Assembly (NCBI RefSeq): GCF_009360615.1
Contig: NZ_SPEY01000042.1
Location: forward strand, 62,001 to 126,000
Length of the DNA stretch: 64,000 bases
Direction: 5' to 3'
DNA from: Comamonas sp.
Lineage (GTDB): Bacteria > Pseudomonadota > Gammaproteobacteria > Burkholderiales > Burkholderiaceae_C
The notes under the pieces are model-generated. The model searched no databases, was not told the origin of the DNA, and saw only the letters and a program-made list of their open reading frames with translations. Shown one piece after another: positions 18,667-28,415 of this stretch (position 1 is its first letter; every line of letters starts with the position of its first letter). Both the position numbers and the translations under genes were made by a program.

Positions 18667-19338
18667 TCAAACTCTGGCGCGCTGGGCTTTGGCCTTGGCG
18701 AGAATGGCTGCAATCGCCGCCTTTTTGTCGGTGGCCGACGCTGATGTCGTGACAGTCTGGGCGCCAGCTTCTTCGGGGGCTTGTGCCGTGGTGCGTACCG
18801 GCGCATCGGCCTTGCGGCCCGTGCGTTGCAGATGTGCGTCATAGCGGCCGCGGGCGTGCTCCGCCTGCGCAGCGCTCCAGGCAGACCAGCCGGTGGCATC
18901 GCCACTGGCGTTGGCCAGTTCTATGCAATCGACAGGGCAGACGGGAATGCACAGTTCGCAGCCCGTGCAATGCTCGGCAATCACGGTGTGCATGCGCTTG
19001 TTGGCGCCCAGAATCGCGTCCGTAGGGCAAGCCTTGATGCAGAGCGTGCAACCTATGCACCAGGCTTCATCGATCACCGCCAGGGCGCGAGGCGCTTCCA
19101 GGCCGTTTTCGGCATTGAGAGGCAGCTCGGGCCTGCCGGTGATGCTCGCCAGACGCCGCACGCCTTCCTGCCCGCCGGGGGGGCATTGGTTGATGGCGGC
19201 GTCTGCATAGGCAATGGCTTGGGCATAGGACGCGCAGTCGGGATAACCGCAGCGCGTGCACTGTGTCTGGGGCAGGGCTGCATCAATGTTCGCAGCCAGT
19301 GCCTTGAGCGAAGAGGCTGCGGACAGGGACGAGTTCAT
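18667..19338 (-). CDS. rsxB: RnfB/RsxB-like iron-sulfur protein
   Basis: 223 residues with three iron-sulfur clusters: an N-terminal four-cysteine Fe-S domain (C27, C30, C35, C52) and two ferredoxin-type 4Fe-4S motifs (C94/97/100/104 and C124/127/130/134). The family is the B subunit of the Rnf/Rsx electron-transfer complex. The hydrophobic membrane anchor found at the N-terminus of true RnfB is absent, and no other rnf genes are near, so it probably works as a stand-alone electron carrier. An Ala/Lys-rich tail follows residue 170. It lies just downstream of the PHB depolymerase gene on the same strand (17-base gap) and is likely co-transcribed. Confidence 0.85.
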   Translation of the reverse strand: MNSSLSAASSLKALAANIDAALPQTQCTRCGYPDCASYAQAIAYADAAINQCPPGGQEGVRRLASITGRPELPLNAENGLEAPRALAVIDEAWCIGCTLCIKACPTDAILGANKRMHTVIAEHCTGCELCIPVCPVDCIELANASGDATGWSAWSAAQAEHARGRYDAHLQRTGRKADAPVRTTAQAPEEAGAQTVTTSASATDKKAAIAAILAKAKAQRARV

Positions 19339-19355
19339 GTTGGTCTGGTGAGCCT

Positions 19356-20789
19356 TTAAGCCCTGGCGCGGTGGAAGCCGCGTCCTTTCTGGGCGGGGGC
19401 GCTATTTTCACCTGTTTTCGCGGTCTTGGCAGGCTTGACGGCATGGGCCTCATGGCTTTCCAGCTCGGCTCCGTCATCGCTGACGCTGCTCAGATGGCCG
19501 GCGGCGCTGGCGGCTGTCGCGCTCGCCGGCTGGTGGGAGAGGATGAAGTCGCGCACCTGGGGGTAGACGGTCTTGCGCCAGCGGCTGCCGCTGAAGATGC
19601 CGTAGTGGCCTGCACCTTGCACTTCGATATGCTGCCGCGCCTCGGCAGCGATGCCGGCACACAGATCATGGGCGGCACGGGTCTGGCCGGCACCCGAAAT
19701 GTCGTCCAGCTCGCCTTCCACCGTCAGCAGGGCCGTGTTCTTGATGTCCTGCGGGCGCACGAGCTCGGGCTTGCCCTGTTCGTTGCGGACCTCCCAGGTG
19801 CCCTTGACCAGCTTGTATTCCTGAAACACGGTGGCGATGGTTTCCAGGTAGTAGTCGGCGTCCATGTCGAGCACCGCGTTGTACTCGTCATAGAACTTGC
19901 GGTGATGCTCGGCGCTGGCCTCGTCGCCCTTGATCAGATCCTTGAAATAGTCGTAATGGCTGTTGGCGTGGCGGTCGGGATTCATGGCCACGAAGCCCGA
20001 ATACTGCAAAAAGCCCGGGTAGACGCGGCGGCCGGCACCGGGATAATTGTTTGGCACCTCGTAAATGACGTTGTTCTCGAACCATTCGTAGCTGCGGGTT
20101 TCGGCCAGGTTGTTCACCGCCGTCGGAGAACGGCGTGCATCGATGGGGCCGCCCATCATGGTCATCGACAGCGGTGTGGCCTCGCCACGACTGGCCATCA
20201 GCGAGACCGCCGCCAGCACCGGCACCGTGGGCTGGCAGACGCTGACGACATGGCACTGACCATAGCGCCCTTGCAGATAGCGAATGAACTCCTGCACATA
20301 GTTCACATAGTCGTCCAGATGGAATTCGCCCTCGGACAGCGGCACGGTACGGGCATTTTTCCAGTCGGTGATATAGACCTTGTGGCCTCCCAGCATGCTT
20401 TGCACGGTGTCGCGCAGCAAGGTGGCGTAGTGGCCGGAGAGCGGAGCCACGATCAGCACCACTGGCTGGCTGAGCATCAGGTCCAGCGTGTCGGGGTCGT
20501 CGGAGAAGCGCTTGAAGCGGCGCAGTTCGCAAAACGGCTTGTCGATCTCCACACGTTCGCGGATGGTGACATCCACGCCGTTGACTTCGACGTTATGCAG
20601 ATCGAACTCGGGCTTCTCGTAGTCCTTGCCAAGCCGGTACATCAGGTTGAAACCCGCAGCCATGCGCTGGGCAAAGGGAGCCTGGCTGAACACCGAGTGG
20701 GGGTTGTTGTAGAACTTGGATGCGGCCTGGGCAAAGTCTGCAAAGGGCTCGACCATTGCGCGCTGCATTTCGTAGATCTGATAGAGCAT
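19356..20789 (-). CDS. phaZ: intracellular polyhydroxybutyrate depolymerase
   Basis: Mobilises stored PHB granules. 477 residues from the ATG at 20789, chosen because [12 protein letters not shown] matches the start of Cupriavidus PhaZ1; the frame extends 18 residues further upstream to 20843. The family nucleophile is a cysteine, seen here in [13 protein letters not shown]; other conserved stretches are [10 protein letters not shown] and [14 protein letters not shown] with the C-terminal histidine in [14 protein letters not shown] Lys/Ala-rich tail of about 50 residues ends the protein. There is no signal peptide, as expected for the intracellular type. With phaA and phaB at the left edge, both synthesis and breakdown genes of PHB are in this window. 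Confidence 0.93.
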   Translation of the reverse strand: MLYQIYEMQRAMVEPFADFAQAASKFYNNPHSVFSQAPFAQRMAAGFNLMYRLGKDYEKPEFDLHNVEVNGVDVTIRERVEIDKPFCELRRFKRFSDDPDTLDLMLSQPVVLIVAPLSGHYATLLRDTVQSMLGGHKVYITDWKNARTVPLSEGEFHLDDYVNYVQEFIRYLQGRYGQCHVVSVCQPTVPVLAAVSLMASRGEATPLSMTMMGGPIDARRSPTAVNNLAETRSYEWFENNVIYEVPNNYPGAGRRVYPGFLQYSGFVAMNPDRHANSHYDYFKDLIKGDEASAEHHRKFYDEYNAVLDMDADYYLETIATVFQEYKLVKGTWEVRNEQGKPELVRPQDIKNTALLTVEGELDDISGAGQTRAAHDLCAGIAAEARQHIEVQGAGHYGIFSGSRWRKTVYPQVRDFILSHQPASATAASAAGHLSSVSDDGAELESHEAHAVKPAKTAKTGENSAPAQKGRGFHRARA

Positions 20790-20923
20790 CGGAGGCACTT
20801 CTGCGGTTATGTTGCGGTGCAATATAGCAGCAGAGTTTGACATGCGAAGTAGTGAATTCCCTTCAAACTCCGGATCTGCGGGGATTGCGCAACGAAGGTC
20901 GGACTTCGCGGCGTTTGAAAGTA

Positions 20924-20949
20924 AAAAAGCTGACCGAAGCCAGCTTTTT
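20924..20949 (-). terminator. terminator hairpin after dusA
   Basis: AAAAAGCTG pairs with CAGCTTTTT around an eight-base loop, ten bases past the dusA stop; T-rich on both strands. Confidence 0.8.
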
Positions 20950-20958
20950 CATGCATGC

Positions 20959-21993
20959 TCAAAGTATCTGCTCTGCGGGTTCCGGCTGGATCTCGTTCGG
21001 TTTGGTGCGGGCCAGCTTCATGACCTCGTGTGCGGGCAGGGTCTTGAGGCGGTGGTCGCTCCAGACCTGGCGCCAGCGGCGTGCACCGGCGAGACCGTTG
21101 CGCAGACCCAGCATATGCCGGGCAATCGAATACCAGTGCGTCCCATGCTCGCGCGCTTCGCGTTCCATATACAGCACCATCTGCTCTTCGATCTGTTCGC
21201 GCGTAAGCTCTCTGGTCTTATCCTGATAGTAAAGTGCATCCCAGGAGGCCAGCCACCAGGGGTTGTGATAGGCCTCGCGGCCTACCATGACGCCATCGAC
21301 CTGCTGCAATTGCTCCTGCACTGCAGCATCGGTCTTGATGCCGCCGTTGACGGCGATGACCAGGTCCGGAAAGTCACGCTTGAGCTGCGCCACGACCTCA
21401 TAGCGCAGCGGCGGGATCTCCCGGTTTTCCTTGGGGGAGAGGCCTTTGAGCCAGGCATTGCGGGCATGAACCACAAATACCCGGCAGCCTGCATCGGCAA
21501 CGGTGCCGACGAAGTCGCGCACAAAATCGTAGCTTTCGATCCTGTCGATGCCGATACGGTGCTTGACAGTGACAGGCACGGACACCACATCGGCCATGGC
21601 TTTGACGCAATCGGCCACCAGTGCGGCCTCGTTCATCAGACAGGCGCCGAAAGCCCCGCGCTGCACGCGCTCGCTCGGGCAGCCGCAATTGAGGTTGATC
21701 TCGTCATAGCCCCACTGCTCGCCCAGGCGTGCGCTGTGGGCGAGATCGGCCGGCTCGGAACCACCAAGCTGTAGCGCCACAGGGTGTTCCTCGGAATCGA
21801 ACCGCAGATGGCGGGCCACATCGCCATGTACCAGAGCACCGGTTGTCACCATTTCGGTGTAGAGCAAGGTGTGCTGGCTGAGCAGGCGATGGAAGTAACG
21901 GCAATGTTTGTCCGTCCAGTCCATCATAGGCGCCACCGACATGCGCCACATGCTGTGAACTTGTTGATCTGTGTGGATATTTTCTTTATTCAT
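20959..21993 (-). CDS. dusA: tRNA-dihydrouridine(20/20a) synthase
   Basis: FMN enzyme reducing uridine 20/20a in the D-loop of tRNA. From the ATG at 21993 it has 344 residues; a start 15 codons upstream (22038) is also open. Family motifs: MSVAPMMDWTDKHCRYFHRL, YTEMVTTGALVHGD, NLNCGCPSERVQRGAFGACL with the catalytic cysteine, TVKHRIGID, VHARNAWLKGLSPKENREIP and VNGGIKT. The match to E. coli DusA is close along the whole length. It is transcribed alone and followed by a terminator. Confidence 0.94.
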   Translation of the reverse strand: MNKENIHTDQQVHSMWRMSVAPMMDWTDKHCRYFHRLLSQHTLLYTEMVTTGALVHGDVARHLRFDSEEHPVALQLGGSEPADLAHSARLGEQWGYDEINLNCGCPSERVQRGAFGACLMNEAALVADCVKAMADVVSVPVTVKHRIGIDRIESYDFVRDFVGTVADAGCRVFVVHARNAWLKGLSPKENREIPPLRYEVVAQLKRDFPDLVIAVNGGIKTDAAVQEQLQQVDGVMVGREAYHNPWWLASWDALYYQDKTRELTREQIEEQMVLYMEREAREHGTHWYSIARHMLGLRNGLAGARRWRQVWSDHRLKTLPAHEVMKLARTKPNEIQPEPAEQIL

Positions 21994-22038
21994 CGATGAA
22001 ATTCGGGCGCTTGCGGCGGAGATTCGGCACTCCGACAA

Positions 22039-22349
22039 TCACCCGGTAACTCCCATGTTCGTCTCATGGTGCCAAGAGAGCTGTTGGTTGCGCCTTCAAT
22101 GGGAGCGCTTTGGCCTCTAAAACTGCAGACGGCTCAGCCGTATGAACGGCCCAGATTCGCCAGGGCAATAAGGGCATTATTGTGCACACAGAGGAGCAGG
22201 CTTTCACGGACAAGGCTTTAGTCCTGACAGGGTGTTGGGGACCATGTGGCCAGAGTGTCGAAGGCAAAGGATATCCGCTGGCTGGCGGTTGCTGGAATTG
22301 CAGGCATGGTGCAGTGGAGTGCCCGCTTCACTCAAAGCTTGCCGGACGG
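22039..22349. other. intergenic stretch with no gene seen
   Basis: About 310 bases between dusA (minus) and the end of the MocR-type gene (minus). Open frames here are short and have no family resemblance. A weak hairpin GACGGCT/GCCGT near 22126 is the only structure noticed. Confidence 0.5.
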
Positions 22350-23741
22350 CTAAACCACGGCAGTACTGAACGACTCGGGCCGCCGCGAAAGCAGATCAGA
22401 CAGCCGCTGAAGGCCTGCCTGCAAGCGTGCGCGGTCCTTGATGCTGCCCAAAGAGAGGCGAATGGCGTTTACAGCGCCGCCGCCAGTGGCGAATGCCTCA
22501 GCCGGCGTGACTGCTACGCCTTCGCTGTCGGCGACGCGCGCAAGCATCGAGGAGCTCCAGTAGCTTGGCAACTCGAGCCATGCATGAAGGCCTTCTCCCT
22601 CGCCTCGGTTGCGCCCCGCCAGAACATCTCTGGCCATCCCCTGGCGCAGGCGGGCCTCCTTGCGGACGCCTTCCATCAGTCCGGTCGCGGAACCATCGAA
22701 AATCCACTGCGTTGCCAGCGCAGCATTCAAAGGCGCGACCATCAGCGCAAATGATCTGAGCGCGATGAGAAAGCGCTCGCGTAGCTGCAGATCGGGGATG
22801 AGAACGAACGCGACACGCAAGCCGGGCGTCAGACATTTCGACAGGGTCGAGATGTAGCACACATGCTCCGGAGCGAAGGTTGCGACAGGTGGAGGCGGTG
22901 CTTCGGCCAGCAGCCAGTACGGGTCGTCTTCGGCGATCCGGACATTGCAGCGCCTTGCGATGCGTGCAAGGTCCTTGCGGCGGTGCTCAGGAACGGTGAG
23001 GGTTGTCGGATTCTGCAATGTCGGATTGAGGTAGACCAGCCCAGGTTGGTACTGTTGGCATGCTTGCTCAAGTATCTCAGGCAACATTCCATGCTGGTCC
23101 GAGTCCACGGCAACGATGCGTCTCCCGAACTGTGTCGCTGCGGTGCGCAGGCCCGGGTAAGCCATCGGTTCTGCCAGGATCACATCGCCAGGCTTCGTCA
23201 GCGCAAGGATCAATGCAGCGATGGCCGCCTGCGCGCCTGGGCAGACGGCAATCATCTCTGGGTCCAGGCGTCCCATCATGGGCTCAAGCCATCGGGCTCC
23301 AGCCTTGCGGTCGGAAACGCTGCCCCCGCCCAGGTGGTACGTCATCAGCAACGCTGCATCCGCTCGCATCAGCACTTGGGACAGGCCTTGTTTCAGCATG
23401 TCTTCAAAGTCCACGCCGTCTGGCGGCGGCGGCGTATTCATGCTGAGGTCGAGGACAGGGGCCAGTTCGACTTTTGGTGCCGCGACATAGGTGCCTCGGG
23501 CGCCACGGCCCTCCAGCAAATGGCGTCGTCTGGCTTCGTCGTATGCGCGAGTGACCGTCGTCAGGTCAATGCCCAGTTGTGCTGCCAAGTGGCGCTGTGG
23601 AGGCAGACGGTCGCCCGGATTCAAAGATCCGTCTGCCATCGCGGCCTGCAATGCATCCGCAATCTGCAGAAAACGTGGTCCGCCACGCGCGGTCAATCGC
23701 GGCAACCAAACGGGCAAACGGTCATCTTGTATGGTTTTCAT
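22350..23741 (-). CDS. MocR/PdxR-type GntR regulator with aminotransferase-like domain
   Basis: 463 residues. N-terminal GntR winged helix (about residues 20-85, with GDRLPPQRHLAAQLGIDLTT) linked to a class I aminotransferase fold; the PLP lysine lies in STLSKCLTPGLR, and LVYLNPTLQNPTT and AEDDPYW are in place. Proteins of this kind bind PLP and control vitamin B6, GABA or related genes. The divergent neighbour is a small membrane protein, the best candidate target; no pdxST, gabT or transporter lies beside it. Confidence 0.9.
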   Translation of the reverse strand: MKTIQDDRLPVWLPRLTARGGPRFLQIADALQAAMADGSLNPGDRLPPQRHLAAQLGIDLTTVTRAYDEARRRHLLEGRGARGTYVAAPKVELAPVLDLSMNTPPPPDGVDFEDMLKQGLSQVLMRADAALLMTYHLGGGSVSDRKAGARWLEPMMGRLDPEMIAVCPGAQAAIAALILALTKPGDVILAEPMAYPGLRTAATQFGRRIVAVDSDQHGMLPEILEQACQQYQPGLVYLNPTLQNPTTLTVPEHRRKDLARIARRCNVRIAEDDPYWLLAEAPPPPVATFAPEHVCYISTLSKCLTPGLRVAFVLIPDLQLRERFLIALRSFALMVAPLNAALATQWIFDGSATGLMEGVRKEARLRQGMARDVLAGRNRGEGEGLHAWLELPSYWSSSMLARVADSEGVAVTPAEAFATGGGAVNAIRLSLGSIKDRARLQAGLQRLSDLLSRRPESFSTAVV

Positions 23742-23906
23742 ATGAAGACATATTCTCTCAATGTATGGAAATTGCTTTTGATTAATATGCCTTCCAACGG
23801 CTGCGACACCACCCGCACATGGCGTTCGCCGACGTTGTCGCCCCCCTGGGGGAAGCGGTGCTCCTCACAATTGATGGTGTCAAGCCATAGGCCGGAAATT
23901 CTCAAA

Positions 23907-24140
23907 ATGATCGATTGGGTCCCTGTAGTCTTTGTCACGTTCAAGGCTCTCATCTTTGGCACGTGCATGTTCTTCGCCATCAAGTGGCACTATGACCAGG
24001 GGAAGAGGGGGGCGGATAGGCGGGCGCTGCTAAGAACGGGCGGCAAGGTGGCCGCACTCTTCATGCTCGCGCTGCTGGGCGTGCTGTTCTTTACCTTTGG
24101 TTTGGCGAGGATGCTGGGCATGGACTTGAGTCTTCCTTGA
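23907..24140 (+). CDS. 77-residue two-helix membrane protein, unknown
   Basis: Product starts MIDWVPVVFVTFKALIFG and has two hydrophobic segments (about residues 5-25 and 49-71) separated by a strongly basic loop (KRGADRRALLR), so both ends probably face the same side. The ATG at 23907 has GGAA about ten bases upstream. The frame is open far upstream but antisense to the MocR gene, so a start here is far more likely. It lies divergent from the MocR-type regulator and may be its target. No family recognised. Confidence 0.55.
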   Translation: MIDWVPVVFVTFKALIFGTCMFFAIKWHYDQGKRGADRRALLRTGGKVAALFMLALLGVLFFTFGLARMLGMDLSLP

Positions 24141-24489
24141 GCGCCCAGGCCTGTCGGCTCCCATCCGGCACTGTGATGAGTCCTGCACTCACCGGACTCC
24201 ACATCAGCGATGGCCTCTCGAGGGATGGCCACCTGGCTTGCGGTGCAGTGGCACACGGCACGGACATACGGATTCCGGGACACCACATGCATTTGATGGC
24301 GACGGTCGTTCCGGGCTGATACGCCGGGCGTGTTGCAAGGATCGGTAAATCCAGCCGAAGATCGGGCTTGACGGTCTGCGGGCAGACGATTGGCATGAAG
24401 TCCATGCGAGACTGGCCAGCCGGGCCAGCGCGCCGCTTCTGGAGGTCAATCCGTCGCGTTGGGCCGATGCCGGCATGCCGGTTTTGCGG
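24141..24489. other. 349-base stretch with a possible gene remnant
   Basis: No complete gene. On the plus strand, a frame from about 24343 to 24518 reads GLDGLRADDWHEVHARLAS and continues to VNPSRWADAGMPVLRL before a stop that falls inside the LysR gene. Its composition is like a protein C-terminus, but it has no start and no family I recognise, so it may be a decayed gene. Confidence 0.3.
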
Positions 24490-25383
24490 CTATGTCTTTC
24501 GGAAATATTTCATGAATAGCGCCGCCAGTGGCTTCGCTGCGCTGCTCAGCGGTACACCCCGCAAATGCAGCAAGCCAAGCGACATGGGTGGTGGCAGTGG
24601 CTCCACGCGCAGACGTTGTAGTCCAGTTCCATATATCTTGTCGTTCAACAGTATTTCGGGGCAGAAACCGAGAACGTCAGTGCGCTTCATGAGTTCGCTC
24701 ATCAGGGTGGACGACGTGCAGTTGACCATCTTGCGCGGCTCCGTCAAACCCTGCCCTCGAAGCCAGGCCACCAATGTTTCACTCTGGCTGCCCGCAGAGT
24801 AGTTCAGAACCCATGTTGCATCACGCAGTTCATCCCAGGTTTTCGCCATGGCCAGCGGATGCCCCTGTCGTCCGGCAGGCAGGGCGATCACGTCCATCAG
24901 CGGCTTGAAGACCAATTCATAAGGCAGGTCACTGGGGTCGGCAATGGCCAGTGCGAAATCCAGTCGTCCCTCGAGCAGTGCAGGAATCGAGCTGCTCAGA
25001 AAACCCTCACTGAGCGCCAGTTGCACTCCCGGAGCCATCTGTTCGAACGTTCTCCAGACTTCTGGCAGAGCCTTGATCGACACCAGGGGCGACATCGCCA
25101 CCGCTACTCGGGCCCCTGAACCGCCGCGGATCAGGCGGACTTCTTCTCGCGCCTTGTCCAGCATCGACAGTGCCAAGCGCGCATGGGAGAGCAGCACTTT
25201 TCCGGCCGGAGTGAACTCAATGCCTTTGTAGCTGCGTAGCAGCAGCTCTGCGCCCACATCTTCCTCGAGTTCGCGCAATGACTTGGTCAGGGCGCTCTGG
25301 CTCAGAAAGAGCGCACGCGCAGCAGCCCGGATGGATCCGCTCTCTGCAACCTGGGTAAATGCCCGAATCTGATGATTTTTCAT
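24490..25383 (-). CDS. LysR-family transcriptional regulator
   Basis: 297 residues, N-terminal winged helix (SGSIRAAARALFLSQSALTK, then SLRELEEDVGAELLLR) and an effector-binding domain from about residue 90 (GARVAVAMSPL). It is divergent from the M20 amidohydrolase/Bug operon with 94 bases between, the usual arrangement for a LysR activator of a catabolic operon. The spacer holds ATTTT-N14-AAAAT at 25411-25434, a weak candidate site. The inducer is presumably the N-acylated compound handled by the operon. Confidence 0.9.
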   Translation of the reverse strand: MKNHQIRAFTQVAESGSIRAAARALFLSQSALTKSLRELEEDVGAELLLRSYKGIEFTPAGKVLLSHARLALSMLDKAREEVRLIRGGSGARVAVAMSPLVSIKALPEVWRTFEQMAPGVQLALSEGFLSSSIPALLEGRLDFALAIADPSDLPYELVFKPLMDVIALPAGRQGHPLAMAKTWDELRDATWVLNYSAGSQSETLVAWLRGQGLTEPRKMVNCTSSTLMSELMKRTDVLGFCPEILLNDKIYGTGLQRLRVEPLPPPMSLGLLHLRGVPLSSAAKPLAALFMKYFRKT

Positions 25384-25477
25384 AAAGGCAGGGTTTTCAT
25401 CGGGTGAATCATTTTGGTTGTCTCCTCGGAAAATATACCGGCTTTTGATGCGATGACCGGGGAGCTACATTTTCTGC

Positions 25478-26692
25478 ATGCACTCGACATTCGACCCTCA
25501 CATAGATACCGATGCCATGCTGGAATGGCGGCACGCCATCCATCGCCAGCCCGAACTCGGTTTTGAAGAATTCCAGACCAGTGCGCTGGTGGAGCGCTGC
25601 CTGCGTCAGTGGGGCTATGAGGTCACCACCGGTCTGGCAGGAACAGGATTGGTGGGCTCGCTGAGGTTTGGCTCGGGCACCAGGCGCCTTGGCCTGCGTG
25701 CGGAAATGGACGCACTGCCCATTCAGGAGGCAACAGGCCTGCCCTGGGCCAGCGAAGTGCCCGGCAAAATGCACGGCTGCGGGCATGATGGTCACACCAC
25801 CATGCTGCTTGGTGCGGCACAGGCGCTAGCCAGGCTGAATCACGAAGGCGGGCATGGCATGGACGGCGTGCTGCATTTGATCTTTCAGCCCGCGGAAGAG
25901 CTGGGTGGTGCCGGTGGTGCGCAGCGGATGATGAAAGAGGGGCTGTTCTCGCGCTTTCCCTGTGACGCGGTCTTCGCCATGCACAACATGCCAGGCATGG
26001 AGCAGGGCAAGATCCTGTTTCGTGAGGGGGCATGCATGGCCTCTTCCGATAGGGCGATTCTGGTGTTCGAAGGATGCGGTGGCCACGGGGCCATGCCTCA
26101 TCTGACGACCGATCCTACGGTGGTTGCGGCCTCCACGGTAATGGCATTGCAAACTGTCGTCGCACGCAATATAGATCCGCTGGCATCGGCCGTCATCACC
26201 GTGGGGCGCCTTCAATCCGGTCAAACCTACAACGTCATCCCCGAGACCGCAGAGCTGGAGCTGAGCATTCGTGCCCTGAAGCCCGAGGTCCGCAACTTGC
26301 TGGAGGAACGCATTCGGTCAGTCGCCCAAGGGCAGGCCGCCAGCTTTGGCGCACGGTGTCACGTCACCTATGAGCGCGGATATCCGGTGCTGGTCAACTC
26401 GCCCGCTGAAACCCGGCTGGCGATGGGCGTTGCCCGTTCGCTGTTCGGCGATGCGCAGGTCATCGCCAATGCCGATCCGCTGTGCGCCAGTGAAGATTTC
26501 GCCTACATGCTGCAAGAGCGGCCCGGATGCTATCTGTTCATCGGCAATGGTGACAACGGCCACACGCAGGGCTGGGCATCGGGCCCTTGCAATGTCCACA
26601 ACCCCAGTTTCGACTTCAACGATCACAACCTCGAAACCGGCGCCAGGTTCTGGACAGCTCTGGCCCATTCCTTTCTTTCCACCCCCGCATGA
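25478..26692 (+). CDS. M20-family amidohydrolase (hippurate hydrolase-like)
   Basis: 404-residue metal-dependent amidohydrolase that probably splits an N-acyl amino acid or similar amide. Metal ligands: HGCGHDGHTTMLLG, FQPAEELGGAG with the catalytic Glu, MHNMPGM, and the C-terminal CASEDFAYMLQERPG. The YEVTTGLAGTGLVGSL and RAEMDALPIQE strings are typical of the HipO/AmaA group. No signal peptide, so cytoplasmic. Its stop overlaps the start of the next Bug gene by four bases (ATGA). The pair suggests uptake of an N-acylated acid followed by hydrolysis. Confidence 0.9.
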   Translation: MHSTFDPHIDTDAMLEWRHAIHRQPELGFEEFQTSALVERCLRQWGYEVTTGLAGTGLVGSLRFGSGTRRLGLRAEMDALPIQEATGLPWASEVPGKMHGCGHDGHTTMLLGAAQALARLNHEGGHGMDGVLHLIFQPAEELGGAGGAQRMMKEGLFSRFPCDAVFAMHNMPGMEQGKILFREGACMASSDRAILVFEGCGGHGAMPHLTTDPTVVAASTVMALQTVVARNIDPLASAVITVGRLQSGQTYNVIPETAELELSIRALKPEVRNLLEERIRSVAQGQAASFGARCHVTYERGYPVLVNSPAETRLAMGVARSLFGDAQVIANADPLCASEDFAYMLQERPGCYLFIGNGDNGHTQGWASGPCNVHNPSFDFNDHNLETGARFWTALAHSFLSTPA

Positions 26693-27699
26693 AGCTGATC
26701 ATGAAAAAACCGGTCTCTCCCTTACGTCGACGTGTCATCGTCCTGTCGCTGGGTACCCTGTGTGCCATCACATCGGCGATGAATGCTGCACAGGCGGCCG
26801 ATCAGCGTGTGGTGACCCTGCTCGTGCCGTATCCGGCCGGGGGGCTGTCAGACTCCATTGCGCGGGCGGTCAGTGTGGCACTGGGGCGGGCGCTGAACCA
26901 GCAGGTCATCGTGGACAATCTTGGCGGTGTCAGTGGCTCGCTGGCAGCGCAGAAGGTGCTGAACGCGCCGGCTGACGGGCACATGATCTTTCTCGGCTCA
27001 CCCAACGAGGTGATTCTCTCACCGATGGTCAACGCGGCCGTGAAGCTCAGGGCCGAAGACTTCCGCATGCTGGGACAGGTGGCCGTGAATCCGCTGGTGC
27101 TGCTGACACGCGCTACATTGCCAGTGCGTAACATCGATGAGTTCATCGCCTATGCCAAGGCTCAGGACAAAGGTTTGTCCTATGGCAGCGTCGGCATGGG
27201 GTCCATGTATCACCTGTTGGCTGAGAGCATGGCGCAGCAGACCCAGATTCACGTCACGCATGTGCCCTACAAGGGCATGGCACCCATGGTTCAGGATATC
27301 GGGGGTAACAGCATCGACTTTGCCATCCTGCCCTATGCAACAAGCTTCAAGGGAATGTCCGAGCAAGGACGTCTCAGGCTCATCGGATGGCTGGCTTCCA
27401 CACGCAGCGAGCTGGACCCCTCCGTGCCCGCACTTGGAGAAGGCAAGATTCTGAAGAGCTTCAGCCATTCCACCTGGGCCGGACTCATGGTGAGCCGAAA
27501 GACTTCCGAGGAGGTCGTGGTCCGTCTGAACAAGGCGCTGGCCGAAGTGCTGCGTGACCCCGAGGTGCGTCGCCAGATAGCGGCCACTGGATCGGAAGCG
27601 GCGCAACCGCAGACACTGGCTGAGGCAGAGCGGCAACTTCGGGAGGACAGTATCAAATTCCGCGCCATGGCCAGGAACATTCAACTTCAGGCCCCTTAA
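26689..27699 (+). CDS. Bug-family substrate-binding protein
   Basis: 336 residues from the ATG at 26689, which overlaps the preceding stop; ATG at 26701 is a close alternative. A Sec signal peptide runs to about residue 37 (basic KKPVSPLRRR, hydrophobic core, AQAAD cleavage region). The TctC fold signatures follow: VTLLVPYPAGGLSD, VIVDNLGG, HVTHVPYKGMAPMVQDIGG and the late PALGEG region. Translationally coupled to the M20 hydrolase, so it likely delivers that enzyme's substrate. No TctAB membrane genes nearby. Confidence 0.88.
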   Translation: MKLIMKKPVSPLRRRVIVLSLGTLCAITSAMNAAQAADQRVVTLLVPYPAGGLSDSIARAVSVALGRALNQQVIVDNLGGVSGSLAAQKVLNAPADGHMIFLGSPNEVILSPMVNAAVKLRAEDFRMLGQVAVNPLVLLTRATLPVRNIDEFIAYAKAQDKGLSYGSVGMGSMYHLLAESMAQQTQIHVTHVPYKGMAPMVQDIGGNSIDFAILPYATSFKGMSEQGRLRLIGWLASTRSELDPSVPALGEGKILKSFSHSTWAGLMVSRKTSEEVVVRLNKALAEVLRDPEVRRQIAATGSEAAQPQTLAEAERQLREDSIKFRAMARNIQLQAP

Positions 27700-27968
27700 G
27701 CACCTTTGTTTGCGCTTGATTTGCGCCCTGCGGGACCAGCATTCGCTCAAGCGCGCTGTCTTCCGCTTGAGGCCGCGTTTGCACCAGAGGTAAGGCCCTG
27801 GCCGTTCATGATGGATGGACGCCAGCCGCGTAGTTCGGCTCTCCCTTCAGGTCGCAGGACGAGGGGCAGGGTGTTGAAACATCTGGCCCCCACGCGCCTT
27901 CAGTGCGGGTCTGCTGCAGGGCTATCCTGGTGGGGTCTGCTCGTGGCCGGGCTGATGAAGCTGGACAA

Positions 27969-28415
27969 TTACGCCGGGCGATGTACCAGCACCGGAATGC
28001 TGCTGTTGACCAGTACACGTTGGGTTTCGCTGCCCAGCAAAATGCCGGCGATCCCCTTGCGTCCATGCGATGCCATGCAGATCAGGTCGCAATGGCTGTC
28101 CCCGGCCTGTTTGATGATGGCCTGGTTGATGGAGATATTGGTCACCCGCGCTGTTCTGCAGTCAACGCCCAGGGTTGCGGCGATGTCCGTCGCCATCCCG
28201 AGTACCTGATCGGCTTCCTTTTCGGCACTCTTTGCCATTTCTGCCGAGTTGTAGGCCATCATTGCTTCGGCACCATAAATCATGGCGGTGTAATCGGGCA
28301 TCACATACAGGGCTGTCACCAGTGCACCTTGCTCTTGGGCCAGCTGCATTCCCGCGCGCAGCGCTGCCTCCGAGAGCTTAGAGCCGTCCGTGGGAATCAA
28401 AATGTGCTTGAACAT
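27969..28415 (-). CDS. universal stress protein, UspA family
   Basis: 148 residues from the ATG at 28415, supported by AAGGAGG seven bases upstream. Single UspA domain with MFKHILIPTDGSKLSEAA at the start and the nucleotide-binding GRKGIAGILLGSETQRVLVN loop (G-2X-G-9X-G/S type) near the end, so it probably binds ATP. Stands alone between a Bug operon and a gene-poor stretch. Confidence 0.92.
   Translation of the reverse strand: MFKHILIPTDGSKLSEAALRAGMQLAQEQGALVTALYVMPDYTAMIYGAEAMMAYNSAEMAKSAEKEADQVLGMATDIAATLGVDCRTARVTNISINQAIIKQAGDSHCDLICMASHGRKGIAGILLGSETQRVLVNSSIPVLVHRPA

Noticed and set aside
17253-18905. 550-codon minus-strand open frame
   Set aside because: Antisense to the chemoreceptor gene, no family features.
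23805-23900. Palindromic-looking GC-rich segment (CCCCCCTGGGGG) upstream of the small membrane protein
   Set aside because: Short and without conserved neighbours; could be part of the MocR control region but no direct repeats typical of MocR sites were found.
25411-25434. ATTTT-N14-AAAAT in the LysR/M20 spacer
   Set aside because: Arms are simple A/T runs and the spacing is not T-N11-A, so it was not listed as an operator.
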